Shown one piece after another: positions 28,107 through 37,712 of a stretch of 64,000 bases of DNA. The DNA comes from Acidovorax sp. YS12. GTDB taxonomy: Bacteria > Pseudomonadota > Gammaproteobacteria > Burkholderiales > Burkholderiaceae_C. Location: positions 868,001-932,000 of the forward strand of contig CP053915.1 in NCBI GenBank assembly GCA_021496925.1. The letters run 5' to 3'. Both the position numbers and the translations under genes were made by a program. Numbering within the stretch: position 1 is the first letter of the stretch; the number at the start of each line of letters is the position of its first letter. The notes under the pieces were generated by a model, which was not told the origin of the DNA, searched no databases, and was given only the letters and a program-made list of their open reading frames with translations.

Positions 28107-30401
28107 TCAGGCTGCGCAGGCACGCAGCGTCTTGGCGGCGGAGACCATGGCGCTCAGCGCCGGGATCACCTCCTCCCACTGGCGTGTCTTGAGGCCGCAG
28201 TCGGGGTTGACCCACAGGCGCCCGGCCGGCACGCGCTCGGCGGCCTTCTTCATGAGCTGGACAATGTGCTCCTGCGTCGGGATGTTGGGCGAGTGGATGT
28301 CGTACACGCCGGGGCCGATCTCGTTGGGGTACTGGAAATTCTCGAAGGCGTCGAGCAGTTCCATGTCCGAACGGCTGGTCTCGATGGTGATCACGTCGGC
28401 ATCCATCCCGGCGATCGACGCGATGATGTCGTTGAACTCCGAGTAGCACATGTGCGTGTGGATCTGCGTTTCGTCGCGCACGCCGTTGGCGGTGATGCGG
28501 AAGCTCTCCACCGCCCAGTCGAGGTATTCCTGCCATTGCGCGCGGCGCAGCGGCAGGCCCTCGCGCAGCGCCGCCTCGTCGATCTGGATCACGCGCACGC
28601 CGGCCTTCTCCAGGTCCAGCACCTCTTCGCGGATGGCCAGTGCCAGTTGTTTGCACGACGCCGAACGCGGCTGGTCGTCGCGCACGAAGGACCAGTTGAG
28701 GATGGTCACCGGGCCGGTGAGCATGCCCTTCATGGGCTTGTGGGTGAGCGACTGGGCGTAGGTGATCCATTCCACGGTCATGGCCTTGGGGCGGCTGATG
28801 TCGCCGAACAGGATCGGCGGCTTCACGCAGCGCGAGCCGTAGGACTGCACCCAGCCGAACTGGCTGAACGCATAGCCTTCGAGCTGCTCGCCGAAGTATT
28901 CGACCATGTCGTTGCGCTCGGCTTCGCCGTGCACCAGCACGTCCAGCTCCAGCTTCTCCTGCTCGCGCACGCTGCGCTCGATTTCAGCGCGCATCGCGGC
29001 CTGGTAGCCGGGGTAGTCCAGGCGGCCGGCCTTGAATTCGCTGCGCGCATGGCGGATCTCCGCGGTCTGCGGGAAGGAGCCGATGGTGGTCGTGGGATAG
29101 GCCGGCAGCTTCAGGAAAGCGGCCTGCTTGGCCGCACGCTTGGCGTAGGCGCTCTCGCGCTGGCCCAGGTCGGCACCGATGCGCGCCACCGCCGCCTGCA
29201 CCGCCGGGTTGTGCACGCGCGGCGAGGCGCGGCGCGCGGCCAGCGCTGCGGCGTTGGCGGCCAGCTCCGCCTTGACCGCGTCACGCCCGTCGCGCAGCGC
29301 CTTGCCCAGCACGCGCAGCTCGCCCAGCTTCTGCAGCGCGAAGGCGAGCCAGGACTTGACCTCGGGGTCGAGCTTCTGTTCGCTGTCCAGGTCCACCGGC
29401 ACGTGCAGCAGCGAGCACGACGGGGCGATCCACAGGCGTTCGCCCAGGCGCTGGGCCAGGGGCTCGACCCAGTCGAGCACAGCCGCCAGGTCGGCCTTCC
29501 AGATGTTGCGGCCGTTGATGACACCCAGCGACAGCACCTTGTGCGCCGGCAGCAGGCCCAGCAGCGGCTGCACGCCGCCCTGGTCGTTGATGGCGTCCAC
29601 GTGCAGGCCGGCCACCGGCAGGTTGGCGGCCAGATAGGCGTTCTCCTGCAGTTGGCCGAAGTAGGTCGCCAGCAGGATCTTGACCTTGGCCGCCTTGAGG
29701 TGGTGGTAGGCGGTGTTGAAGGCGTGCTGCCAGTCGGCATCCAGCTCCGTCACGAGGATGGGTTCGTCGATCTGCACCCATTCCACGCCCTGCGCGGCCA
29801 GGGTGTCGAGCAGCTCGGCATAGACCGGCAGCAGGCGTTCCAGCAGCGCCAGCTTGTTCGAGTCGTCCTTGGCCTTGCCGATGGCCAGGTAGGTGACCGG
29901 GCCGACGATGACGGGCTTGGCGTTCACCCCCTGGGCCTGGGCTTCGGCCAGTTGCGCCAACAGGCGCGCGGCGTCGAGCTTGAATTCGGTGGCGGCGTTG
30001 AACTCGGGGACGATGTAGTGGTAGTTGGTGTCGAACCACTTGGTCATTTCGCCCGCGGCCACGCCGCCGCAGCAGGCGCTGTGGTCCTCGGTGCCCCGGG
30101 CCGAGCGGCCGCGCGCCACGCGGAAGTAGTTGTCCAGCGCGTCGCCGTGAAAGCCCTGCACGCGCTCGGGCAGGTTGCCGAGCAGGAAGCTGGTGTCCAG
30201 CACCTGGTCGTAGAACGAGAAGTCGCCCACGGGCACGAGGTCCAGGCCCTCCTGGTCCTGCCAGTGCCGCTGGCGCAGCTGGGCGCCCAGGGCCGTGAGT
30301 TCGTCGCGCGAGGAGGCACCCTTCCAGTAGGACTCCAGCGCGAACTTCAGTTCGCGGCGGGCGCCGATGCGGGGAAAGCCAAGGTTGTGGATCGTCGTCA
30401 T
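28107..30401 (-). CDS. metE: Cobalamin-independent methionine synthase
   Basis: Transfers the methyl group of 5-methyltetrahydropteroyltri-glutamate to homocysteine to make methionine. The 764-residue length is typical. The N-terminal half starts MTTIHNLGFPRIGARRELK. The zinc site is in the C-terminal half: His and Cys in THMCYSEFND, the glutamate region, and the last Cys in LWVNPDCGLKTRQW. It is divergent from metR with 121 bp between them, the conserved arrangement, so it is expected to be activated by MetR with homocysteine as co-effector. Confidence 0.97.
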   Translation of the reverse strand: MTTIHNLGFPRIGARRELKFALESYWKGASSRDELTALGAQLRQRHWQDQEGLDLVPVGDFSFYDQVLDTSFLLGNLPERVQGFHGDALDNYFRVARGRSARGTEDHSACCGGVAAGEMTKWFDTNYHYIVPEFNAATEFKLDAARLLAQLAEAQAQGVNAKPVIVGPVTYLAIGKAKDDSNKLALLERLLPVYAELLDTLAAQGVEWVQIDEPILVTELDADWQHAFNTAYHHLKAAKVKILLATYFGQLQENAYLAANLPVAGLHVDAINDQGGVQPLLGLLPAHKVLSLGVINGRNIWKADLAAVLDWVEPLAQRLGERLWIAPSCSLLHVPVDLDSEQKLDPEVKSWLAFALQKLGELRVLGKALRDGRDAVKAELAANAAALAARRASPRVHNPAVQAAVARIGADLGQRESAYAKRAAKQAAFLKLPAYPTTTIGSFPQTAEIRHARSEFKAGRLDYPGYQAAMRAEIERSVREQEKLELDVLVHGEAERNDMVEYFGEQLEGYAFSQFGWVQSYGSRCVKPPILFGDISRPKAMTVEWITYAQSLTHKPMKGMLTGPVTILNWSFVRDDQPRSASCKQLALAIREEVLDLEKAGVRVIQIDEAALREGLPLRRAQWQEYLDWAVESFRITANGVRDETQIHTHMCYSEFNDIIASIAGMDADVITIETSRSDMELLDAFENFQYPNEIGPGVYDIHSPNIPTQEHIVQLMKKAAERVPAGRLWVNPDCGLKTRQWEEVIPALSAMVSAAKTLRACAA

Positions 30402-30472
30402 GTCGGTGTTCGTGAAAGCAGTAAACGGGAGGAAAACGAAGGAAACGGGCGCATGGTAGGCACTGCATTCGA

Positions 30473-30495
30473 TGAAGTAAAATGGTCTTATTTCA
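30473..30495. promoter_or_regulatory. Candidate MetR site between metE and metR
   Basis: TGAAGTAA (30473-30480) and TTATTTCA (30488-30495) form an inverted repeat with one mismatch around a 7-base centre. MetR sites are built from TGAA/TTCA half-sites, but the spacing here is wider than the usual 5 bases, so the match is tentative. Confidence 0.4.
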
Positions 30496-30522
30496 CATAT
30501 CGATCAATTTCATTCATATATC

Positions 30523-31407
30523 ATGCTGGAACGCATCCATCTCGCCGTGGTGCAGGAGGTCGAGAAGCAAGGCTCGCTCACGGCCGCCGCCGACAAGCTG
30601 TGCGTCACCCAGTCGGCCCTGAGCCACAGCATGAAGAAGCTGGAGCAGCAGCTCGGCACCGACATCTGGCTGCGCGAGGGCCGCAGCCTGCGCCTGACGC
30701 AGGCCGGCCAGTACCTGCTGGCGGTGGCCAATCGGGTGCTGCCGCAGCTCGACCTGGCCGAGGAGCGCCTGCGCCAGTTCGCCCAGGGCGAGCGCGGCAG
30801 CCTGCGCATCGGCATGGAGTGCCATCCGTGCTACCAGTGGCTGCTCAAGGTGGTGTCGCCCTACCTCGCCGCGTGGCCCGACGTGGACGTGGACGTGAAG
30901 CAGAAATTCCAGTTCGGCGGCATCGGCGCGCTGCTGGGCTACGAGATCGACGTGCTGGTCACGCCCGACCCGCTGCACAAGCCCGGCCTGCGCTTCGAGC
31001 CCGTGTTCGACTACGAGCAGGTGCTGGTGGTGGCGCGCGGCCACGCGCTGGCCCAGGCCCCGTACGCCAGGCCCGGGCAGCTCGCGCAGGAGGTGCTCAT
31101 CACCTACCCCGTGGCCACCGACCGGCTCGACATCTACACCCAGTTCCTGCTGCCCGCGGGCATCACGCCGCAGCGCCACAAAACCATCGAGACCACCGAC
31201 ATCATGCTGCAGATGGTGGCCAGCGGCCGCGGCGTGGCGGCGCTGCCGCGCTGGCTGGCGCAGGAGTACGCCACGCGCATGGACGTGGTGCCCGTGCGCC
31301 TGGGCCCCAAGGGCATCGCCAAGCAGATCCACCTGGGCATGCGCGAGGCAGATCTCGCCATCGACTACGTGCAGGACTTCATTTCGCAGGCCCGCAAGCC
31401 GGTCTGA
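30523..31407 (+). CDS. metR: LysR-family activator MetR
   Basis: A 294-residue LysR-type regulator. The winged helix is N-terminal (KQGSLTAAADKLCVTQSALS, then HSMKKLEQQLGTDIWLREGR), and a periplasmic-binding-like effector domain covers residues ~90-290. Divergence from metE and overall similarity make MetR the firm call. In this family homocysteine is the co-effector and the regulator activates metE while repressing its own gene. Confidence 0.93.
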   Translation: MLERIHLAVVQEVEKQGSLTAAADKLCVTQSALSHSMKKLEQQLGTDIWLREGRSLRLTQAGQYLLAVANRVLPQLDLAEERLRQFAQGERGSLRIGMECHPCYQWLLKVVSPYLAAWPDVDVDVKQKFQFGGIGALLGYEIDVLVTPDPLHKPGLRFEPVFDYEQVLVVARGHALAQAPYARPGQLAQEVLITYPVATDRLDIYTQFLLPAGITPQRHKTIETTDIMLQMVASGRGVAALPRWLAQEYATRMDVVPVRLGPKGIAKQIHLGMREADLAIDYVQDFISQARKPV

Positions 31408-31432
31408 AGCGCCTCTCCATGCTTCGTTTTCC

Positions 31433-31490
31433 GTAGCTGCTTGCGCTTGACTGCAAAGGGTTTGCGCCGGTTTTCATGCAAAACCGGCGC
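31433..31490. repeat. AGCTGC..GCGCTT dispersed intergenic repeat, copy 3, with hairpin
   Basis: GTAGCTGCTTGCGCTTGACT is followed by a perfect 11-bp hairpin, GCGCCGGTTTT-CATGC-AAAACCGGCGC (31464-31490). It lies between the convergent metR and pyc stops. The hairpin probably acts as a two-way terminator here, though T tracts are short. Confidence 0.65.
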
Positions 31491-31504
31491 CCTCCCCTCC
31501 CCGG

Positions 31505-34500
31505 TTAGGCGAATTCGATCAGCAGGTCCTTGGCCTCCACGCGGTCGCCCGGCGCCACCAGCACCTTGGCCACCGTGCCGTCGCGCTCGGCGCTGACGGC
31601 GTTCTCCATCTTCATGGCCTCGATGGACAGCAGCGGGCTACCGCGCGTGACCTTCTGGCCCGGCTTGACCGCGACCGCCGCCACCGCCCCCGGCATGGGC
31701 GCGCCCACGTGCAGCGGGTTGCCCTCCTGCGCCTGGGCGCGCGCCTTGCGCAGCGCGCCCTCCTGGCCCGCGCGCTGGATGCGCACCGGCCGGGGCTGGC
31801 CGTTGAGTTCGAAGAACAGGCGCGTCTCACCGCTGTCCTTGTCCTCGGCCTGGCCGAGCAGGCGCACCACCAGGGTCTTGCCCTGGTCGATGTCCACGGC
31901 CATCTCGCCCTGCTCGGGCAGGCCGTAGAAGAACACCGGCGTGGGCAGCGCGGACACGTCGCCGTACTGGCGCCGGTGCGCCATGTACTCGGTGAACACC
32001 TTGGGGTACATGAGCCAGCTCGCCAGGTCGGCATCGCCGATGCGGTGGTCGGCGGCCTTGGCGGCCCTGGCGCGCTCGGCCTCCAGGTCCACGGCGGGGA
32101 TGTGCGCGCCGGCGCGGCCCTCGACGGCGCGCGCGCCCTTGAGGATACGCTGCTGCACGCCGGCCGGAAAGCCGTCGGCCGGGTACCCCAGGTCGCCGCG
32201 CATGAAGGACACGACGGAATCGGGGAAGGAGATCTCCCGCCCGGGTTCCATCACGTCGGCCGCGGTGAGGTTGCCGGCGACCAGGAAGATCGCCATGTCG
32301 CCCACCACCTTGGACGAAGGCGTGACCTTGACGATGTCGCCGAACAACTGGTTCACCTCGGCGTAGCTGCGCGCGATCTCGTCCCAGCGGCTGTCCAGCC
32401 CCATGGCGCGCGCCTGCTCGCGCAGGTTGGTGTACTGGCCGCCGGGCATCTCGTGGCGGTACACGTCCGAGGTGCCGCTTCGCATGTCGGCCTCGAAGGG
32501 CGCGTAATAGCGCCGCACGCCTTCCCAGTAGCGCGAGAAGGGCTCGATGCGCGCCGGGGTCAGGCCGGTGTCGCGCCCGGTATGGGCCAGGCCCGCGATG
32601 ATGGTGCCCAGGCTGGGCTGCGAGGTCAGGCCGCTCATGGCGTCCATGGCGCCGTCCACGGCATCGGCCCCGGCCTCTGCGGCGGCCAGCACGCTGGCCA
32701 CCGCGCCGCCGCTGGTGTCATGGGTGTGGAAGTGGATGGGCAGGCCCGTTTCCTCGCGCAGCGCCTTGACCAGCGCGCGCACGGCGGGCGGGCGGCACAC
32801 GCCCGCCATGTCCTTGATGCCGATGATGTGCGCGCCGGCCTTTTCCAGCTGCCGGGCCATGTCCACGTAGTAGCGGAGCTGGTACTTGGGGCGGCTGGCG
32901 TCGAACAGGTCGGCGGTGTAGCAGATGGTGCCTTCGCACAGCGCGCCGGTCTCGATCACGGCGTCCATGGCCACGCGCATGTTCTCCACCCAGTTGAGCG
33001 AGTCGAACACGCGGAACAGGTCGATCCCCTCCTTGGCCGCCTGCTGCACGAAGTAGCGCACCACGTTGTCGGCGTAGTTGGTGTAGCCCACGGCGTTGGC
33101 GCCGCGCAGCAGCATCTGCAGCAGCGTGTTGGGCACGGCGGCGCGCAGGCGGCGCAGGCGCTCCCACGGGTCTTCCTTGAGGAAGCGCATGGCCACGTCG
33201 AAGGTCGCGCCGCCCCAGCATTCGAGCGACAACAGCTCGGGCAGCAGGCGCGCGTAGTGTGGCGCGATGGCGGCCATGTCGGCCGTGCGCATGCGCGTGG
33301 CGAACAGCGACTGGTGCGCGTCGCGCATGGTGGTGTCGGTGAGCAGCGTGCGCTCCTGCGCGCGCATCCATTGCGCGAAGCCCTGCGCGCCGCGCTCGCG
33401 CAGTTCGTCGCGCGTGCCGCGCGGAACCTGCGCGCCGCGCTCCAGTTTTGGGAGCGCCGGCCGCGCCAGGGGCTGCGCGGGCGCGGCGCGGCCCTTCATC
33501 TCGGGGTTGCCGTTGACCACCACCTCGCCGACGAACTTCAGCAAACGGCTGGCGCGGTCCTTGCGCGGCGCGATCTGGAACAGCTCGGGCGTGGTGTCGA
33601 GGAAGCGCGTGGTGCACTCGCCGCGCTTGAACAGCGGGTGCGCGATCACGTTCTCCAGGAAGGCCAGGTTGGTCGCCACGCCGCGGATGCGGAACTCGCG
33701 CAGCGCGCGGTCCATGCGCCGGATGGATTCCTCGGGGTCGTGGCCGCGCGCCGTCACCTTGACCAGCAGCGAGTCGTAGTACGGCGTGATGACCGCGCCG
33801 CCGTAGGCCGTGCCCGCGTCGAGCCGGATGCCCGCGCCCGCCGCGCTGCGGTAGGCCGTGAGGCGCCCGTAGTCGGGCGCGAAGCCCTTCTCGGGGTCTT
33901 CGGTGGTCACGCGGCACTGCAGCGCGTGGCCCGAGAGGCGGATGTGCGGCTGCGCGGGCAGGTAGTCGTCCTCGCCGATGCGCGCGCCTTCCGTCACGCG
34001 GATCTGCGCCTTGACGATGTCCAGGCCCGTCACTTCCTCGGTCACGGTGTGCTCGACCTGGATGCGCGGGTTCACTTCGATGAAGTAGAAGCGGCCCGTG
34101 TCCGCGTCCATCAGGAACTCCACCGTGCCCGCGTGCGTGTAGTCCACGCCGCGCGCGAGTTTGAGCGCCGCCTCGCACAGCCCGGCGCGCTGCGCGTCGT
34201 CCAGGTACGGCGCGGGCGCGCGCTCCACCACCTTCTGGTTGCGCCGCTGCACCGAGCAGTCGCGCTCGAACAGGTGCACCAGGTTGCCGTGCTGGTCGCC
34301 CAGCACCTGCACCTCGACGTGGCGCGCGCGCTGCACCAGCTTTTCCAGGTAGACCTCGCCGTTGCCAAAGGCGGCGATGGCCTCGCGCCGCGCGGCGGCG
34401 ATCGAGGGCAGCAGCTCGGCTTCCTCGTGGATGGCGCGCATGCCGCGCCCTCCTCCCCCCCAGCTCGCCTTGAGCATCAGCGGATAACCCACCTCGCGGG

Positions 34501-34954
34501 CCAGGCGCAGGCATTCGCCATCGTCCTCGGGCAGCGCGCCGGTGGCGGGCACCACGGGCACGTTCAGCCGCTCGGCCAGGGCACGCGCGGCCACCTTGTT
34601 GCCCAGCTCGCGCATCACGTCGGGCCGGGGGCCGATGAAGGCGATGCCCGCATCCGCGCAGGCCTGGGCGAACTCGGGGTTCTCCGACAGGAAGCCGTAG
34701 CCGGGGTGGATGGCATCGACGCCCGCGCGCCGGGCGATTTCCAGGATGCCCGCGATGTCGAGGTAGGCCTCGATGGGCCGCCGCCCCTCGCCCACGAGGT
34801 AGCTCTCGTCGGCCTTGAAGCGGTGCAGCGCCAGCCGGTCCTCGCTGGCGTAGATGGCCACGGTGCGGATGCCCAGCTCGGCGGCGGCGCGCATGGCGCG
34901 GATGGCGATCTCGCCCCGGTTGGCAACGAGGATGCTCTGGATGGTCTTTTTCAT
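31505..34954 (-). CDS. pyc: Pyruvate carboxylase, single-chain, biotin-dependent
   Basis: Carboxylates pyruvate to oxaloacetate to refill the TCA cycle. All domains lie in one 1149-residue chain: an N-terminal biotin carboxylase (ILVANRGEIAIRAMRAA near residue 8, glycine-rich SWGGGGRGMR near residue 165), a central carboxyltransferase (LLTDTTMRDAHQSLFATRMR near residue 540) and a C-terminal biotinyl domain with IEAMKMENAV, where the K is biotinylated. The length is that of alpha-type pyruvate carboxylases. It lies 33 bp downstream of acnA, so both may be cotranscribed from the propionate cluster. Confidence 0.96.
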   Translation of the reverse strand: MKKTIQSILVANRGEIAIRAMRAAAELGIRTVAIYASEDRLALHRFKADESYLVGEGRRPIEAYLDIAGILEIARRAGVDAIHPGYGFLSENPEFAQACADAGIAFIGPRPDVMRELGNKVAARALAERLNVPVVPATGALPEDDGECLRLAREVGYPLMLKASWGGGGRGMRAIHEEAELLPSIAAARREAIAAFGNGEVYLEKLVQRARHVEVQVLGDQHGNLVHLFERDCSVQRRNQKVVERAPAPYLDDAQRAGLCEAALKLARGVDYTHAGTVEFLMDADTGRFYFIEVNPRIQVEHTVTEEVTGLDIVKAQIRVTEGARIGEDDYLPAQPHIRLSGHALQCRVTTEDPEKGFAPDYGRLTAYRSAAGAGIRLDAGTAYGGAVITPYYDSLLVKVTARGHDPEESIRRMDRALREFRIRGVATNLAFLENVIAHPLFKRGECTTRFLDTTPELFQIAPRKDRASRLLKFVGEVVVNGNPEMKGRAAPAQPLARPALPKLERGAQVPRGTRDELRERGAQGFAQWMRAQERTLLTDTTMRDAHQSLFATRMRTADMAAIAPHYARLLPELLSLECWGGATFDVAMRFLKEDPWERLRRLRAAVPNTLLQMLLRGANAVGYTNYADNVVRYFVQQAAKEGIDLFRVFDSLNWVENMRVAMDAVIETGALCEGTICYTADLFDASRPKYQLRYYVDMARQLEKAGAHIIGIKDMAGVCRPPAVRALVKALREETGLPIHFHTHDTSGGAVASVLAAAEAGADAVDGAMDAMSGLTSQPSLGTIIAGLAHTGRDTGLTPARIEPFSRYWEGVRRYYAPFEADMRSGTSDVYRHEMPGGQYTNLREQARAMGLDSRWDEIARSYAEVNQLFGDIVKVTPSSKVVGDMAIFLVAGNLTAADVMEPGREISFPDSVVSFMRGDLGYPADGFPAGVQQRILKGARAVEGRAGAHIPAVDLEAERARAAKAADHRIGDADLASWLMYPKVFTEYMAHRRQYGDVSALPTPVFFYGLPEQGEMAVDIDQGKTLVVRLLGQAEDKDSGETRLFFELNGQPRPVRIQRAGQEGALRKARAQAQEGNPLHVGAPMPGAVAAVAVKPGQKVTRGSPLLSIEAMKMENAVSAERDGTVAKVLVAPGDRVEAKDLLIEFA

Positions 34955-34987
34955 GGTGGGAGCGCGTTGGAAAGTGGAAAGGCGCGG

Positions 34988-37654
34988 CTACGCGGCCTCC
35001 GGCAGGCCCTGGTGGCGCGCCAGCCGCTGCCGCAGCACGTAGGGCAGGATGCCGCCGTGGCGGTAGTAGGCCTCCTCGATCGCGGAGTCGATCCGCGCGC
35101 GCAAGGGCACCGTGGTCCGGTCGCCGTTGCGCCGCTGGATCACCAGGTCGAGGACCTGCCCGGTGTGCACGCCGCCCACATCGCCAACCAGGTCGAACAC
35201 CTCATCGCCCGCCAGGCCGAGTGACTGCGCGCTGGCGCCGTGCATGAATTCGAGCGGAAGAATGCCCATGCCGACCAGGTTGCTGCGGTGGATGCGCTCG
35301 AAGCTGCGGGCAATGACGGCGCACACGCCAAGCAGCCGCGGCCCCTTGGCCGCCCAGTCGCGGCTGGAGCCGTTGCCGTACTCCTCCCCGGCGAACACGA
35401 GCATGGGCACGCCGTCGGCCGCGTACCGGGTCGCCGCGGCGAAGATACTCATGCGCTCGCCGCCGGGCTGGTGCAGCGTGATGCTGCCCTGCTCGCCGCC
35501 CGCCATGAGGTTGCGGATACGCAGGTGCGCGAAGCTGCTGCGCACCATCACCTTGTCCTGCGCGCGCCGCGAGATGTAGCTGTTGAAGTCCTCCGGCCGC
35601 ACGCCCAGGGACATCAGGTACTGGCCCGACTCCGAGGACGGCGGAATCTCCCCGCCGGGGTTGATGTGGTCGGTCGTCACCGAGTCGCCCAGGATGGCGA
35701 GGGCGCGCGCGCCCCGGATGCCGGTGGCCTCGGGCAGCCGCGCGTCCACGCCGTCGAAGAACGGCGGGCGCTTCAGGTAGGTCGAACCGTCCTCCCACGT
35801 GAACAGGTCGCCCGTGGGGGCCGGCAGGCTGTCCCACAAGGGGTCCGCCGGCTTACGCGCCTGGATCTCCAGCACATGGCGCGGGTCCTGGGCGAAGGGC
35901 AGGACCTCTTCCAGCTCCTCGGCGCTCGGCCAGATGTCGCGCAGGTAGACGGGCTGGCCATCGGCGCCCTGGCCCAGGGGCTCGGTCGCGGGGTCGAGGT
36001 CGCTGCGGCCCGCGATGGCGAACGCCACCACCAGGGGCGGGCTCATCAGGAAGTTGGCCTTGATGGCCTGGTGGATGCGCGCCTCGAAATTGCGGTTGCC
36101 CGACAGCACGGCGGCGACCGTGAGGCCGCCCTCCTGGATCTGCGCCATGATCTCCGGCGCCAGCGGGCCGGAGTTGCCCATGCAGGTGGCGCAGCCGTAG
36201 CCCACGGCCTGGAAGCCCAGCGCGTCGAGGAACGGCTCCAGCCCCGCCGCGCGCAGGTAGGCCGGCACCACGCGGGAGCCCGGCGTGAAGGAGGTCTTGA
36301 CGTGGGCGGCGCTGCGCAGCCCCTTTTCCACTGCCTTGCGCGCCAGCAGCCCGGCGGCGAGCATCAGCCGCGCGTTCGACGTGTTGGTGCAGGAGGTGAT
36401 GGCGGCCAGCACCACGTCGCCGTGCTGCAACCCGGCCCGGCCCTGGTCGCGGGACGCGCCCTCGGGGAGCAGTTGGCCCACGGCCTGCTTCAGGCCGGTG
36501 AGCGCAATGCGGTCCTGCGGGCGGGACGGGCCGGCCACGCTGGGCACCACCGCGCCCAGGTCGATGTGCACCGTGTCGCTGTAGTCGATGGTGCCGCGCG
36601 CGGGCATGCCGAACATGCCCTGGGCCTCGAAGTACGCGCGCAGCGCCGCCAGCTCCCGGGGCGTGCGGCCCACCGTTTTCAGGTAGCTCAGGGTGTTGTC
36701 ATCAACCGGAAAGAAGGCTGCCGTGGCGCCGTATTCCGGCGCCATGTTGGAGATGGTGGCGCGGTCCGGCCCGGTCAGGCCCGCGGCGCCGTCGCCAAAG
36801 AATTCGACGAACTTGCCCACCACTTTTTTGGCGCGCAGCGCCTGCACCACGGTGAGCACGATGTCGGTGGCCAGCACGCCGGGCTGCGGGGCGCCGGTCA
36901 GTTCCACGCCCACCACGTCGGGCGCGACCAGGTACATCGGCTGGCCCAGCATGGCCGCCTCGGCCTCGATGCCGCCCACGCCCCAGCCCAGCACGCCCAC
37001 GCCGTTGATCATGGGCGTGTGGCTGTCGGTGCCGAGCAGCGAGTCGAAGTGGTACACGCCCTGCGCGTTGCGATGCACGCCGCGCGCCAGGCGCTCCATG
37101 TTCAACTGGTGCACGATGCCGGCCCCCGGCGGAAAGATGCGGATGCCCTTGAAGGCGCCCGCCGCCCATTTCAGGAAGGAGTAGCGCTCGGCGTTGCGCT
37201 GGTACTCCAGCTCCATGTTCAGGCGCAGGGCATCCTTGCTGCCGGCATGCTCGACCAGGATGGAATGGTCCACCACCAGGTCCACCGGCACCATGGGTTC
37301 GATGTCGGCCGGCGCCATGCCCAGTTGCGCGGCGGCATCGCGCATGGCCGCCAGGTCGGCCAGCAGCGGCACGCCGGAGGAGTCGGGCGCGATGACGCGC
37401 GCCACCACGAACGGGATTTCGTCCGTGCGCTTGCCCTTCGGCTGCCACGCGGCGAGCTGGCGCAGGTGGTGCTCCTGCACGCTGGCGCCGTCGATGTTGC
37501 GCAGGATGGACTCCAGCAGCACGCGCAGCGTGTGCGGAAGCCGGGAAATGGCGCCGAACCCCTGCGCTTCGAGCGCGGCCAGGGAATGGAACTGGCCCGC
37601 CGGTTCTCCGTCGATGGCGAGCGTGCGCAGGGTGTCTTGGGGGTGGAATGTCAT
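34988..37654 (-). CDS. acnA: Aconitate hydratase, AcnA type
   Basis: Isomerises citrate to isocitrate with a [4Fe-4S] cluster. With the start at 37654 (MTFHPQDTLRTL) the protein has 888 residues. Cluster-binding cysteines are in TSCTNTSNARLM and GYGCATCMGNSG. The substrate loop SRDWAAKGPRLLGV is near the C-terminus. The frame is open 45 codons further upstream but is unconserved there. It is distinct from the AcnD paralogue at 40083: the cluster thus has two aconitase-family enzymes, one probably for the citrate branch, one for methylcitrate. Confidence 0.9.
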   Translation of the reverse strand: MTFHPQDTLRTLAIDGEPAGQFHSLAALEAQGFGAISRLPHTLRVLLESILRNIDGASVQEHHLRQLAAWQPKGKRTDEIPFVVARVIAPDSSGVPLLADLAAMRDAAAQLGMAPADIEPMVPVDLVVDHSILVEHAGSKDALRLNMELEYQRNAERYSFLKWAAGAFKGIRIFPPGAGIVHQLNMERLARGVHRNAQGVYHFDSLLGTDSHTPMINGVGVLGWGVGGIEAEAAMLGQPMYLVAPDVVGVELTGAPQPGVLATDIVLTVVQALRAKKVVGKFVEFFGDGAAGLTGPDRATISNMAPEYGATAAFFPVDDNTLSYLKTVGRTPRELAALRAYFEAQGMFGMPARGTIDYSDTVHIDLGAVVPSVAGPSRPQDRIALTGLKQAVGQLLPEGASRDQGRAGLQHGDVVLAAITSCTNTSNARLMLAAGLLARKAVEKGLRSAAHVKTSFTPGSRVVPAYLRAAGLEPFLDALGFQAVGYGCATCMGNSGPLAPEIMAQIQEGGLTVAAVLSGNRNFEARIHQAIKANFLMSPPLVVAFAIAGRSDLDPATEPLGQGADGQPVYLRDIWPSAEELEEVLPFAQDPRHVLEIQARKPADPLWDSLPAPTGDLFTWEDGSTYLKRPPFFDGVDARLPEATGIRGARALAILGDSVTTDHINPGGEIPPSSESGQYLMSLGVRPEDFNSYISRRAQDKVMVRSSFAHLRIRNLMAGGEQGSITLHQPGGERMSIFAAATRYAADGVPMLVFAGEEYGNGSSRDWAAKGPRLLGVCAVIARSFERIHRSNLVGMGILPLEFMHGASAQSLGLAGDEVFDLVGDVGGVHTGQVLDLVIQRRNGDRTTVPLRARIDSAIEEAYYRHGGILPYVLRQRLARHQGLPEAA

Positions 37655-37712
37655 CTGGCGGGAGGAAATGGCAGCCCCGGCTTGGAGTCCCGGGGCCTGG
37701 ACCGTTTGGGGA